Below, in pieces: positions 32,592 through 42,950 of a DNA stretch of 64,000 nucleotides. The DNA is from Periplaneta americana (Eukaryota; Arthropoda; Insecta; Blattodea; Blattidae). The stretch spans positions 109,280,821-109,344,820 of the forward strand of contig NC_091123.1 in NCBI RefSeq assembly GCF_040183065.1, written 5' to 3'. The translations under genes were made by a program, and so were the position numbers. Below the pieces are notes generated by a model. The model was given only the letters and a program-made list of their open reading frames with translations. It did no database searches and had not been told where the DNA came from. Numbering within the stretch: position 1 is the first letter of the stretch; every line of letters begins with the position of its first letter.

Positions 32592-32651
32592 TTGCATTTT
32601 ATTATGCTAACATATTTGGCTAACCGCTATTGGCTAGCATATTAATATTAA
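32592..32651. other. 60-bp spacer between head-to-head Helitrons
   Basis: AT-rich linker containing a hairpin with stems ATGCTA and TAGCAT around TTGGCTAACCGCTATTGGC, which itself repeats TTGGCTA. Confidence 0.7.
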
Positions 32652-32790
32652 TCTATACTAATAATAAATCTGGAAGCGAAATTTTTCTGGTAATTTTCGC
32701 TTTTCTAAAAATAATTGGTGTTAACATGTATAATTAATCATCCTGAAACCGAAAATGGCTTTTTTGAAATTTTTGTTTGTATGTCTGTCT

Positions 32791-33345
32791 GGATGTTTGT
32801 TACCTTTTCACGCGATAATGGCTGAACGGATTTCGATGAAAATTGGAACATAAATTAAGTTTGTTGTAACTTAGATTTTAGGCTATATGGCATTCAAAAT
32901 ACTTTATTTAAAAGGGAGGTTATAAGGGGGCCTGAATTAAAGAAACCGAAATATATAGCTTATTATTGATTTTTGTGAAAAATGTTACATAACAAAAGTT
33001 TCTTTAAAAGTGATTTCCGATAAGTTTTATTCCAGGAAAAATTTTGATAGGCCTGATATTTAAGTCTGTCTGTCTGTCAGTCTGGATGTTTATTACCTTT
33101 TCACGCGATAATGGCTGACTGGATTTCGATGAAAATTGGAATATAAATTAAGTTCGTTGTAACTTAGATTTTAGGCTATATGGCATTCAAAATACTTTAT
33201 TTAAAAGGAGGGTTATAAGGGGGCCTGAATTAAATAAACCGAAATATTTAGCTTATTATTGATTTTTGTGAAAAATGTTACATAACAAAAGTTTCTTTAA
33301 AAATGATTTCCGATAAGTTTTATTCCAGGAAAAATTTTGATAGAA
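32791..33345 (+). repeat. 293-bp internal tandem duplication in the Helitron
   Basis: GGATGTTTGTTACCTTTTCA at 32791 recurs as GGATGTTTATTACCTTTTCA at 33084, and the following bases (TGGCATTCAAAATACTTTAT, AAAAATTTTGATAG) recur in step, with few differences. The repeat starts at a TCTG-rich stretch, a likely slippage point. Confidence 0.9.
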
Positions 33346-34104
33346 CTGATATTTAAGGATATACAAGAGTTTTAAAATAAGAATACATTTCCAACGCCGC
33401 CTCAGATTATAGCGCCGTTGTTCCGTAACTTCTATGTGCAAAATATTAAATTTTTAGTAGGAAGAAAAACAAATTTATTCATTCTATTGCATCAGAGATC
33501 GTGAATTCTTACATTTTCGAAAAAAAGAAATATAATTAAGTTATATATAGTAGATTGTATTATTTTCTGCATCACTATTTAAGTTATTTAATAGAGCAAA
33601 AATCTGAAAATCGATAAATGACATAGGAGTTATTGCATGAACGACGACGATGGCCACAATGAAATTAAAACAAATGACTCCGTCTATTTAAGGCGGCCTT
33701 GACATTTATCAATATTAATATACAGAGAATATTTTGTGTGTTTGTATGAAGTAATCTCAGAATATAATTAACCTTCACTATTTGAAATTTGTAGTTTCTC
33801 TAGATGGATGTAATGCTACAAATGAGGATTGAGGTAAGATGAAAAGAAATCTGTACGCACAGAAAACTTGATATTCTGTCGAAATATTGTATAACTTGAT
33901 TATTGCAAACTTTATTTGGCCCACATAAAATACTCCAATTTTATACACTCATTTTACCATAGAGATCACTGGAGCTGAGTTATATTTAAAAGGTGTCATG
34001 AAATGGCGTTCCTGCGCTCATCATTTACCCATATACGTTTCCTGTGTTTCTTAAAACAATATTTATGTAGGGTATCTCATTTTTTTATTTGCATAAATAA
34101 TGAT

Positions 34105-34440
34105 ATACAACCGAGCGAGTTGGCTCAGGTGGTAGCATTTGAGACACGCATTCGGGGGTCCCGGGTTCAAACCCCGTGGCCGACCAATCTGACTGAGGTT
34201 TTTCATGATTTTCATGACTTGCCGGATTGGAAAGATACATGCCATTATTCATCACCGCCTCAATTACCAATACCAAAAACATTAATCAAAGTCTATAATC
34301 AATTACATGAACACAAGCCATCTACAACAGCCAATAGAAACAGGAACTCAACAAGAGTAAAAACGGCCTGCTGATACACCCACACATTCTAAACACGCGA
34401 CATGACCACAGATGTTAAGGCGTGAATAAAATAAATTTAA
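34105..34440 (+). mobile_element. tRNA-derived SINE inside the Helitron
   Basis: Head with A box GAGTTGGCTCAGGTGGTAGC and B box CGGGTTCAAACCCCG, then GGCCGACCAATCTGACTGAG and TTTTCATGATTTTCATGAC. Ends near GGCGTGAATAAAATAAAT. The head is close to a real tRNA, but the attached body identifies a SINE. It interrupts the Helitron between its 5' and 3' conserved parts. Confidence 0.8.
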
Positions 34441-34770
34441 CAAATAAAACAAAAGATGTACAGTAAGGTTAACATAAAAATGATCTTCGTACACAAACAA
34501 CTCTATTAATTTGGAGTGATTTATTAAAGGATGCATTCAAGACTAATTTAGAAAAATGTTAAACGAATTATCTTTGTACCAAATGAGTGGTCTCTGGACC
34601 AAAATAATAACATTTTAATTATTTAAATAGAATTTAAATTAAGAAGCATATTAAACGATTTATTCTTCTATCAAACACGGATGTTCCCTGGACCCAATGT
34701 TCTATTTTAATTATGTAATTACTTCATATTTATTTTTAATAAGTGCAGCGGAGCGCACGAGTACAGCAAG

Positions 34771-35164
34771 TAATAAATAAATAAATAAATGTCATCCTTG
34801 TGCATCCTTTTGGTAATCTATTATTGGCTGTTCGGTTGGTGATTAGCACATCGATACCAGTATTAAAGGTAGAGAACTATGACTAAATAAATAATAAATA
34901 AATAAAGATGAAAATGATAATTGTGAATAATATGAATTCTATGTTCATTTAGTTTTAATTTATCAGTTATCGTTAGGTATCATCATCATCATCATCACTT
35001 CCTACTCAAGCACACAAAATATACGTTTGGAATTACAAGTGTTCATTTTGGTCTATGTATGTACAAGATACATTTATTACCTTTGTTATTGTGCTGAAAA
35101 TTGACAAACTGTTTTCGTTATTATAGACCTACTTTATAAAATACCAAATACTTTGGGAACATAT
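34771..35164. other. No gene; short AAT and ATC microsatellites
   Basis: (AAAT)n at 34772-34788 and (ATC)n at 34980-34997. Confidence 0.6.
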
Positions 35165-35395
35165 CTACTGGTACAAGATATCTGAAATTTACATGCTATC
35201 TGAGAATTTGTAGGCTACATTAAATTTTCAAGGTATCCAACAATTTATGAGACACCTGACATTTTCAAAGTATCTAAGATATCTGTGAAAATTTGTAGGA
35301 TACCTAAAATTTACAAGATACGTACGAATTTAGAAGACCTAACCGTTATGAGATACCTGAAAATTTATTGGAAACCTAAATTTTACTAACCATTA
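35165..35395. repeat. Degenerate tandem repeat, about 30-bp unit
   Basis: The phrases GATACCTGAAAATTTA, GATACCTAAAATTTAC, GATATCTGAAATTTAC and GACACCTGACATTTTC recur at steps of about 28-40 bases. An old minisatellite. No open frame is preserved across units. Confidence 0.6.
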
Positions 35396-36169
35396 AAAAA
35401 AATTTGAAAACTGCATAAAGTCTTACGAAGTGTCAAAGTAGTTGCAGGTAATTATTGCTGAAATTTGTAATGCTGGTACAATATCAAATTTTAACTTCTT
35501 CAAAAGTTTCACTGTGATTTGTTGTATGGTACGTGATGCTGATATTTTAATGGGGTATATTCTTATTTGCTTTAATTTTCACATCTTTGGAATTTCACCA
35601 AATCTTATTTATTGTTGTTTTCAGCATAATTTTCTATAGCTTTGTCAACCGAATCAATTCGGTTTTCGATAATAATACCCTGTCAGTGTATTTTATTCTG
35701 ATCTTTGTCTAGGACATTGAATTGTTTGAATTGGTAATATGTTAGTGTAAGCAGAATTAAATTGTATTCTGATCTACTTTTTGACGCAAGATTTCTTCAG
35801 TGTAATTATGCCAGTTCTCTATCCAATCCTTGCGACGCACGTGCTCATACACCTGTGATATATTATATTTCTTTGGAGTACTATCATCATCTACATTTCT
35901 CATTAGGTATAATTAGGTGTCTGCTTATCATCTCTGATCACATATTACAGATTGATCAGCCTAATGGAATTTCAAGAAAGCTTTTATCAGTTTCACTATG
36001 CTGCCATCTAGTGAATGTAAAAGAAGTCACGTTTTAACCCTGATGGAATTGCATGGAGTAATAGCTTACAGCACTACTTCCATCTAGCGGTCGTTATCAA
36101 AAAATTATGTTGTTATTTCCTGACATGGGACTGACCAATCTGATATAGGCCTACGTGATCAGGGATATA
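35396..36169. other. No gene recognised
   Basis: Two open frames (65 and 91 codons at 35442 and 35762) without motifs. The phrase GCTGCCATCTAG(T/C)G appears at 36001 and, partly, at 36080. Confidence 0.5.
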
Positions 36170-36234
36170 ATCATCATCATCATCATCATCATCATAATCA
36201 TCATCATCATCATCATAATCATCATCATCATCAT
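36170..36234. repeat. (ATC)n microsatellite
   Basis: About 21 ATC/ATA units with periodic AATC interruptions. Confidence 0.95.
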
Positions 36235-36458
36235 GTCATGTATTCTTAATAGACAGATTTTTTTCTGCTAAGCCTGTGCCATTCAGACTAGAAATTCACA
36301 CGCAAAAAAAAAAAAAAAAGTCATGAATACAGCAGACTTTAACTTTCTTATTGAACAGATGGTCGTACAGTATTTTTCAGACATTGGTATCATCTAAACT
36401 GTCGGGTTTGTCGTAGATTAACATAAAGAAAGACCGATTAGATCGGTTTCCAACGCAG

Positions 36459-36602
36459 TCATTGGCTATAATTGTCATAGGTCACTGCACTCATTAATCT
36501 CTGCAGATGTGCACATTAAGGGATAACCACTCATTGGCTATAATTGTCATAGGTCACTGCACTCATTAATCTCTGCAGATGTGCACATTAAGGGATAACC
36601 AC
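36459..36602. repeat. Exact 72-bp tandem duplication
   Basis: Two adjacent copies beginning TCATTGGCTATAATTGTCAT and ending AAGGGATAACCAC, with no difference I can find. A partial third copy (ACTCAT) starts and diverges. Recent by its lack of divergence, or an assembly duplication. Confidence 0.95.
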
Positions 36603-36678
36603 TCATAGACCTAATCGTCATATTTTAAATTCATAGAACCTCTTCCAACGCATTCCTTTTCCATTCATAGATAAGGGT

Positions 36679-36919
36679 CTTTTTAGTTGGTTAACGAACC
36701 TGTATCAACTACTAGGTTATTTAACGTCGATTGGATTCATGATAGCGAGATGGTATTTGGCGAGATGAGGATTCGCCATAGATTATCTGACATTCGCCTT
36801 ACACTCGGGGAAAAAAACCCAACCAGGTAATCAGTCCAAGCGGGAATCCAACCTGCGCCTGAGTGCAACTCCAGATCGGCAGACAAGCTCCTTAGCCGAC
36901 TGAGCTTCGCCGGTGGCTC
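36679..36919 (-). mobile_element. SINE family A
   Basis: Minus-strand head GCCACCGGCGAAGCTCAGTC, B box GGTTGGATTCCCGC, body TTCCCCGAGTGTAAGGCG, AATCTATGGCGAATCCTC, CATCTCGCTATCATG, tail TTAAATAACC. Close to the copies at 23337 and 39061. Confidence 0.88.
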
Positions 36920-37021
36920 ACAGATAATGTTGCTCGTGTTATTTTGCAAGATCGTTTTTATACTATAGCAACGAGGGACGGCACTACTATCACCGCGCCG
37001 GGAACCAAGTTTAGGACTGAT

Positions 37022-37214
37022 GTTTTTATTGGGTTATTTTACGACGCTGTATCAACTTATAGGTTATTTAGCGTCTGAATGAAATGAAGGTGATGATGCC
37101 GGTGAAATGAGTCCGGGGTCCAGCACCGAAAGTTACCCAGCATTTGCTCGTATTGGGTTGAGGGAAAACCCCGGAAAAAACCTCAACCAGGTAACTTGCC
37201 CCGACCGGGAACCG
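37022..37214 (-). mobile_element. SINE family B, 5'-truncated
   Basis: Minus strand: CGGTTCCCGGTCGGGGCAAG, TTACCTGGTTGAGGTTTTTT, CCGGGGTTTTCCCTCAACCC, AATACGAGCAAATGCTGGG, GGACTCATTTCACCGGCATC and tail ACAGCGTCGTAAAATAACCC. The A box and most of the head are missing. Same body as the copies at 40868 and 46270. Confidence 0.85.
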
Positions 37215-37440
37215 ATGTTTTATAGTGACGGACATAATTCTCATACATGCCCTTAGCAGGCGTAATTCTTTTACGTGATAATTTTTCACGAGAAAGAATG
37301 ACGGTCTATTTCGGACACATCTCAGATCTTATGAGATTTATGATGGACAAAGCAATGTAGGGTAATTTTCATTAGATACTTCGCTGTTACATGGCATTCT
37401 CACCTCACTGTCGCTTCATGATTAATAATAATACTAATAT
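37215..37440. other. No gene recognised
   Basis: Short spacer between a SINE and a LINE fragment. Confidence 0.6.
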
Positions 37441-37735
37441 ACTTACTTACTTATGACTTCTAAGGAACTCGGAAGTTCATTGCCACTCTCACATAATCCC
37501 GCCATCGGTCCCTATCCCGAGCAAGATTAATCCAGTCCCTATCATTATATCCCACTCCCTCAAATACATTTTAATAATATCCTCCCATCTACGTCTCGGG
37601 CTCCCCAGTGGTCTTTTTGCCTCCAGCCTCCCAACTAACACTCTATATGCATTTCTAGATTCGCCCTTATTCTCAAACACTCTTAATCTCTGTTCCTCTC
37701 TCAAAGTGAGAGTCCAAGTTTCACAACCCTACAGA
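37441..37735 (-). pseudogene. LINE C-terminal ORF with internal deletion
   Basis: Minus strand: LREEQRLRVFENKGESRNAY, RVLVGRLEAKRPLGSPRRRW, EDIIKMYLREWD, then in a shifted frame DWINLARDRDRWR and VAMNFRVP at the end. Compared with the relative at 14300-14576, about 60 residues between LRVFENK and GESRNAY are missing, yet the frame is preserved across the join. The 3' end (AGTAAGTAAG on the minus strand) abuts 37440. Confidence 0.82.
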
Positions 37736-37893
37736 ACAACCGGTAATATAACTGTTTTATAAATTCTAGCTTCCAGATTTTTTGACAGCAGGCTAGATGA
37801 GAAAAGCTTCTCAACCGAATAATATCAGGCATTTCCCATATTTATTCTTGGTTTAATTTCCTCCCGAGTGTCATTTATATTAGTACTACTGAT

Positions 37894-37897
<4 letters not shown>

Positions 37898-37949
<52 letters not shown>

Positions 37950-37950
37950 T
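37898..37950. repeat. (TAA)n microsatellite
   Basis: About 17 uninterrupted TAA units. Confidence 0.95.
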
Positions 37951-39060
37951 CGTAAAACTATTCCCTTTAGATACCAGAAAGGCGCATGGAAAACATCTAG
38001 CCACAGGTCCATGCGTTCATGACATGGGCACTAGAATGAGGTATTATGTTCGGCACCACTCTTCGGCTCCCTTTTACCGCCGGGAAAAACGCGATACTCA
38101 ATTCGAGAGGAGACTAAATGGATCCTGGGGTCGTTCTGGAAGTTTCGACTAGGAAATCCGCGTCACTCTCAAGGATTAAACACGGTTTTAAGTTACATTT
38201 TCTTACAATTCAAAGACAACTGTAGTTTGGGCAACGATGTATATATGATTGTTTATTAATACCAAATTATATTTTCCTGTATGCGTCTGTTTCTTGTTTA
38301 TAGCACATCAGTTATGTAAAATTTCGAATGCAATGTGAATTCCATCGAAAGATGCTTCTTTCAAACAAAGTGAATTGTGGGCGATACGTTTTTGTTAAAG
38401 AAAATCTTGTAAATCTCCTCGGTTGCTGTTTCGTAAGAAGATTATCGCATTTACAGACAATTTGAACTTAATATTTTACAATTAAGGAATTACGGATTGA
38501 TCCTTATTTTGCCACTTGTGTCGCAAACAAAAACAAGGATAGGCCTACACAAATAAAACGTACTTATTTAAGAGTCTGAAGTATGTAATAGGCTATGTTT
38601 TGTATAGTGCACACATGTAGACTATGTATCAGTCATCATTTATTCAGTCAGGGTGTAATCGTTCTTTCGCATCGTTTATTTCGAAAAGGAAATAAAGTCG
38701 ATGGTTTCATTCTGTAGATTTAAGATACAAGACACTCTGCTTTTGGTAGATTGGGTTCTACGCAACATTTATGGACCAGTGTCTCGTCTATTGTTTTCTA
38801 TTTTGTAGGCAGATGTTTTCGCAGGTCGATATCTCGATTCAGACTGCAATAGTTTCTCGCGAGACCTCAAAGACCTTTCGGGACAAAGCGGGAAACAGAA
38901 TAGGAGAGCGCATTACTATATATTACATAGACTGCTGTGTATCTACAGTAGGTACTGTATAATGAACAACTTCTTTAAAAAAAAACTGTTACTATAAATT
39001 AAATGTTTGGAGCTGTTTTTAGTTTTTACCTTGTACTTTATGTTCTTATTTAACGATTTC
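37951..39060. other. No gene; GC-richer unclassified block at 37985-38190
   Basis: The block CTCGGCTCCCTTTTACCGCC-like sequence with TGGATCCTGGGGTCGTTCTG and GTCACTCTCAAGG is unlike its flanks and is probably repeat-derived, but I cannot place it. The rest is AT-rich. A 63-codon frame at 38771-38962 has no motif. Confidence 0.4.
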
Positions 39061-39238
39061 AGCCACCGGCGTGGCTCAGTCGGTTAAGGCGCTTGCCTGC
39101 CGGTCTGAAGTTGCGCTCGGGCGCGGATTCGATCCCCGATCTCATCTCGCCGAATACCATCTCGCTATCACCAAATCTCATCGACGCTAAATAACCTAGT
39201 ATTTGATACACCGTCGTTAAATAACCAACTAAAAAAAA
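39061..39238 (+). mobile_element. SINE family A, shortened
   Basis: Head AGCCACCGGCGTGGCTCAGT with a strong A box, GCGGATTCGATCCCCG B box, then a direct join to ATCTCATCTCGCCGAATACC, skipping the middle of the body, and tail ACACCGTCGTTAAATAACC plus poly(A). The head is the best preserved of family A here. Confidence 0.88.
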
Positions 39239-40064
39239 TTAACGATTTCTCATATTTCGTTGCTGCCCATGTTGAAAATCAAAGATGGCAGCTGATGTGA
39301 ATACAAATGATTATGTAATTACCGACTTCAGTACGGATTGATAATATAGCTACTCGTGGAACAATAAAGACGAATTTCCAAGTTGTTCAGAAGAGGTATT
39401 TGAACTTACTTTATGGGCCATTGTAATGCGATTCAACATTGGACATGACGATAATCATTAATGGTAAAATATGTTTTACGATGTGTGTTCATTATTTTAA
39501 TATAATGGTCGTCTGTATTAAATTGTTTCTGATTTCTTGTACATTGGTTGATAGCGATCTTATTAGTTTATTTTGTATACACTTACGTTACCTCACAATA
39601 ATTATATCTATTTAACTTATAAGAAAATAAATGTTATTAATTTATTTTGTACACATTTGTGATACCTCACAATTATAACAATTTGAAAGAAAATCTTTAG
39701 TTCTGACAAGAACAAAAGAAAAGTGTCTATGAAAAATTAATTTGCATACCAGTTGCTACTGGTTCTGTTGAAGGAGGAGGAGTGATAGCCATGCAGTCGT
39801 GATAAATGTGATGCAATACTGTATATGCATATGAAGTACAGTACTTTTATCAGATTAATTTTGGAAATTTTTGTTTACATAATTTGCATTTTAATCTGGA
39901 TTTCAACACAAAGTCTATTTTCCTACCAAGAATCGAATGTGCAATACAACATTTAGGATCAAGGCATTTTGGCCATTTCTGGTCGTCATTCTGAGAAATA
40001 TGAACGAACATCAGACATTGGCATGTCTATAGATTTAATTGCGAACGCGGAGAAGTATATTTTA
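39239..40064. other. No gene recognised
   Basis: AT-rich. A short frame from ATG 39285 begins MAADVNTNDYVITDFSTD and stops after 19 codons; no support for an exon. Confidence 0.5.
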
Positions 40065-40098
40065 AATATTGATGATGATGATAATAATAACAATATTA

Positions 40099-40132
<34 letters not shown>

Positions 40133-40133
40133 T
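40065..40133. repeat. (TGA/TAA)(TTA)n microsatellite at a LINE 3' end
   Basis: GATGATGATGATAATAATAA followed by about 14 TTA/ATT units, immediately downstream (minus strand) of the LINE C-terminal sequence. Confidence 0.9.
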
Positions 40134-40632
40134 TATTTTTATGTTAAATGTTTTACAATTATTCCAATTCTAATATAAATTGAGTGGATCGAATTTATTA
40201 CTCTTAAGTTGGTAGTTTTAATACATCTTGAGACAGGGAAAAAGAGATTTAAAATTTCTGTTGTACAGAAGTTTGTACTTGTCATACCTTTTGCAGGAAT
40301 ACAAAATCTAATGTTGTTTTGTGAAAGATTTGGAGATTATATTACCTTTAAGAACCTTGGATAAAAATAGAGAGTGAAGATCGTGTCTCCTGGAATATAA
40401 ACTATGGCATTTAACTAATCTTGAAGTTACTAGGCAGAAATCTATACGAATATAACGTTATGAATTCGCGTTGAATACTTTATAATTTAGCCAAACTAGT
40501 TGTTGGAACAATTCTAGAATATATGTGCATATCCAAGTTTCAATCTCACTAATGTAAAATATTAAAAGAATCAGGCGCGGAGAAAGAGTAGATTACTGAC
40601 TGTATTAGACCTAACATTCTAGCTACAAAATT

Positions 40633-41500
40633 ATACAGGGTGAACCGTAAGTAATGCCATTAATTTCAGGGGTTATTCCTTGAGATATTTTAAACAAAAA
40701 AATTTAATATAATTTTTCTCGTTTTTGCTTTCTTTTCGAGATAAAAAATATTTTGTATGAAACATTTCATAGCGTGTTTTGAGAAAGCCATTGATTTATT
40801 TCCAATATGCTCAGTCAGTTTAAGAGAACAGTTTATTATGATAATATGATGATTGTAAGAATTTTAGTGTCCACACCCGTGGTGTAGTGGTTAGCGCATC
40901 TGACCGCGAAACCAGGTGCCCCGGGTTCGAATCCCGGTCGGGATAAGTTACCTGGTTGAGGTTTTTTCCGGAGTTGTCCCTGAATCCAATATGAGCAAAT
41001 GCTGAGTAACTATCAGAGCTGGACCTCGGACTCATTTCACCGGCATTATTACCTTCATTTCATTCAGACGGTAAATAACCTGAGATGTTGGTACAACGTC
41101 GTAAAATAACCCAAAGAAAAAAAAAAAGAATTATAGCTTTGTCCTTTAAATACGTAGAAAGTTGATCCGAACATACAGTACGGTATGTGATTTTATAAAA
41201 TTCCTTTTCAGAACGAAACGTTACATTTGTTCTGGTCAAATTTCTGCATATTTAAAGGACAAAACTAAAATTCTTTTAATCATTTTTATAATTAATACAT
41301 TGCTCTCTTAAATTGACTGAGCATATAGTTCATTAAATCAATGGATTTCCAAAAACACGCTGTGAAATGTTCATGTAAAACCATTTTAATATAAAAAAGG
41401 AAGCAATAGCGAGCAAAATTGTATTAAACTATTTTGTTCGAAATATCTCAAAGGAATAACCTCCTGTAATTACTGACACTACATACGGTTCACTCTATAT
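40633..41500. mobile_element. Foldback element with long inverted arms
   Basis: Arms begin CAGGGTGAACCGTAAGTAAT (left) and GAGTGAACCGTATGTAGTG (from the right) beside TATA. They align over about 300 bp each with many substitutions, sharing GGTTATTCCTT, GAGATATTT, TATGCTCAGTCA and TTTGTCCTTTAAATA, and meet near 41190. Without the SINE inside the left arm it is about 600 bp. No coding. The arms have diverged visibly, so the palindrome is old. Confidence 0.85.
40868..41125 (+). mobile_element. SINE family B, full length, with target duplication
   Basis: Head CCGTGGTGTAGTGGTTAGCG (A box) and CGGGTTCGAATCCCGG (perfect B box), body AAGTTACCTGGTTGAGGTTT, TATGAGCAAATGCTGAGTAA, GGACTCATTTCACCGGCATT, tail CAACGTCGTAAAATAACCC and poly(A). 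Flanked by AAGAATTTTAG (40857-40867) and AAGAATTATAG (41126-41136), a target duplication with one difference. It lies in the left arm of the foldback element. Confidence 0.92.
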
Positions 41501-41690
41501 GTGTAATCTAGATGCTTGTGACAATAAAGTTTACTGTCAAAAATTACTCCAAGACCTTTAACACAGTCTGTTCTGTTAATTTGATTATTATTTAAGTATA
41601 GTAGTTTTTCTCGAAAAGGTTACAGTATACCGCTAGTCTTGGAAAAATTAATGTTCATGCCATTCTATTCAGATCATTTTAATGGTAGTG

Positions 41691-41942
41691 GCAGTAGGAT
41701 CCATCGTCATTGTCATCATCATGAAGAAGATTAGTTGCATTTGAACCTATTTCTGCGTCTCAAGTTGCACTTGATATTACCATCGTTGTTTACGTCTTCT
41801 TCTATCTCGGTGGAATTTAGGTTGGTACTGGAAAGTTTTCTTTCGCAAATGGGTTGATTTCATCCTCTGTACTTGATTTGGCCAATTCTTGTGATACCTG
41901 CATATCTTCTAGATTTTGAACTTCAATTTAGTAATAATAATT
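41691..41942. other. No gene recognised
   Basis: Short spacer. Open frames are chance-sized. Confidence 0.6.
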
Positions 41943-42883
41943 AGAGCCCGGATGTTTGCCAAAATGCTTTTTTTACTGGGTGGAAGTAAACCATTATTTG
42001 CATAGATATAAATGTGATTCGGGGTAAATAAAAGTGATAGGGCGAATTTTTATTCCGCGTGTTTTGGCTTTTTAAGGTCTTTCTTACTAATAAATGCCTT
42101 TTTCGCAGTTTTAAAGCAATATTTCTTGTTTATTTGCAATTTTCTAATTAATGTACTGTAATGTGTATGAAATTTAAATATTTGAAACAATGATTAAGTT
42201 TACTAACAATAGTGAATAAAAGTAATAAACTTATTTCGGTGCTTAATCTGCTAATAATCGTGCTTTAATACTATTGGTGTAATATGAATAATGATCGACA
42301 ATCCACAGTTACAAATATAATATTGTCATGTCTTCACGATACCAACGATCAGCTTTATAATTTTAAATATTAAGCTCGTTCTCATAGAAGTTGTCACGCA
42401 TCATTTTCAATTGTTTGCTTTCAAGTTTTCAAATCTTACTGTTTTTGTGCTACACTTGTTTATTATTATAGGAGAAAGAAATTTGAGTGAGGAACAGTCA
42501 GTTATTGTCGGATGAGAGAAGGTATGAGATCGGTTAGTTAGAATGCCTAAATTCAGTAAACCATTGAAAAGTAAACTTCATGCTTACGTTAGTGAATTTG
42601 GTGCCCATGTGTTTTCAACCGATGGGAACAGTCTTGTTATGTAAAGTTTGTGGAAAGATAGTTAATCACAAAAAAAAATATTTTATAAGTCAACATGTGT
42701 CACCTAAGAAGTAAGTAGGCCTATGTGAGTTAAGTTGATATAATTTAAATTTATTGGTAAAATATATTATGCCTTTTTAAAATTTATAATGCCTTTTTCG
42801 AAGATTGTTGTGCTTTTTTACGTTTTTTTTCTTTTTTTGCCTGTCTATTTTAACTGTTATAAATACCTAAACATCCGGGCTTT
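41943..42883 (+). mobile_element. hAT relic with terminal inverted repeats
   Basis: Ends AGAGCCCGGATGTTTGCC (left) and AAAGCCCGGATGTTTAGG (from the right) are inverted repeats. Inside, AAAATGCCTTTTT-type phrases recur near both ends (41971, 42090, 42768, 42788) like subterminal motifs. The only coding remnant is the N-terminus of a transposase at 42543. A clean 8-bp duplication is not visible because the right flank is a microsatellite. About 0.9 kb; most of the gene is deleted. Confidence 0.75.
42543..42720 (+). pseudogene. hAT transposase N-terminus with BED-type finger
   Basis: From ATG 42543: MPKFSKPLKSKLHAYVSEFG, then ...FSTDGNS, a frame change, and LCKVCGKIVNHKKKYFISQH with the Cys-X2-Cys...His of a BED finger. 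It is colinear with residues 1-53 of the intact protein at 56673 ([20 protein letters not shown]), so it is a diverged relative. It stops soon after. Confidence 0.8.
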
Positions 42884-42908
42884 AATAGTAGTAGTAGTAG
42901 TAGTAGTA

Positions 42909-42949
<41 letters not shown>
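42884..42949. repeat. (TAG)n(TAA)n microsatellite
   Basis: About 8 TAG units then about 14 TAA/AAT units, beginning at the last base of the hAT relic. Confidence 0.95.

Positions 42950-42950
<1 letters not shown>

Larger units (their letters stand above)
32652..34770 (+). mobile_element. Helitron, non-autonomous, about 2.1 kb
   Basis: Starts TCTATACTAATAATAAATCT after an A and ends GTGCAGCGGAGCGCAC, GAGTACAG, CAAG before a T; CAAG replaces the usual CTAG, so the terminus has one substitution. The 3' hairpin is GTGC-AGCGGAGC-GCAC. It shares its first and last few hundred bases with the minus-strand copy at 31896. Contains a 293-bp internal tandem duplication and a SINE. No Rep/helicase gene. 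Confidence 0.85.
40134..41690 (-). pseudogene. Jockey-like LINE C-terminal region, split by a foldback element
   Basis: Minus strand, upstream part at 41501-41690: INRTDCVKGLGVIFDSKLYC and HKHLDYTYR, the block after the RT palm. The frame then enters the foldback element and resumes at 40632: ARMLGLIQSVIYSFSAPDSF, SIQREFITLYSYRF and more decayed C-terminal sequence towards 40160. The order (GVxxDSKL, then ARMLGLI) is right for one gene, so the two parts were contiguous. Multiple stops. Ends in the 40065 microsatellite. Confidence 0.72.

Noticed and set aside
34105..34180. tRNA-like heads (also at 40868, 60556 and 63766) considered as functional tRNA genes
   Set aside because: Acceptor stems do not pair and each head continues into a SINE body or debris.
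38855..38864. TCTCGCGAGA palindrome, a promoter motif in vertebrates
   Set aside because: A single 10-mer with no nearby gene, and its role in insects is not established here.
39285..39341. Short frame MAADVNTNDYVITDFSTD
   Set aside because: Nineteen codons then a stop, no donor site at the end; cannot be distinguished from chance.
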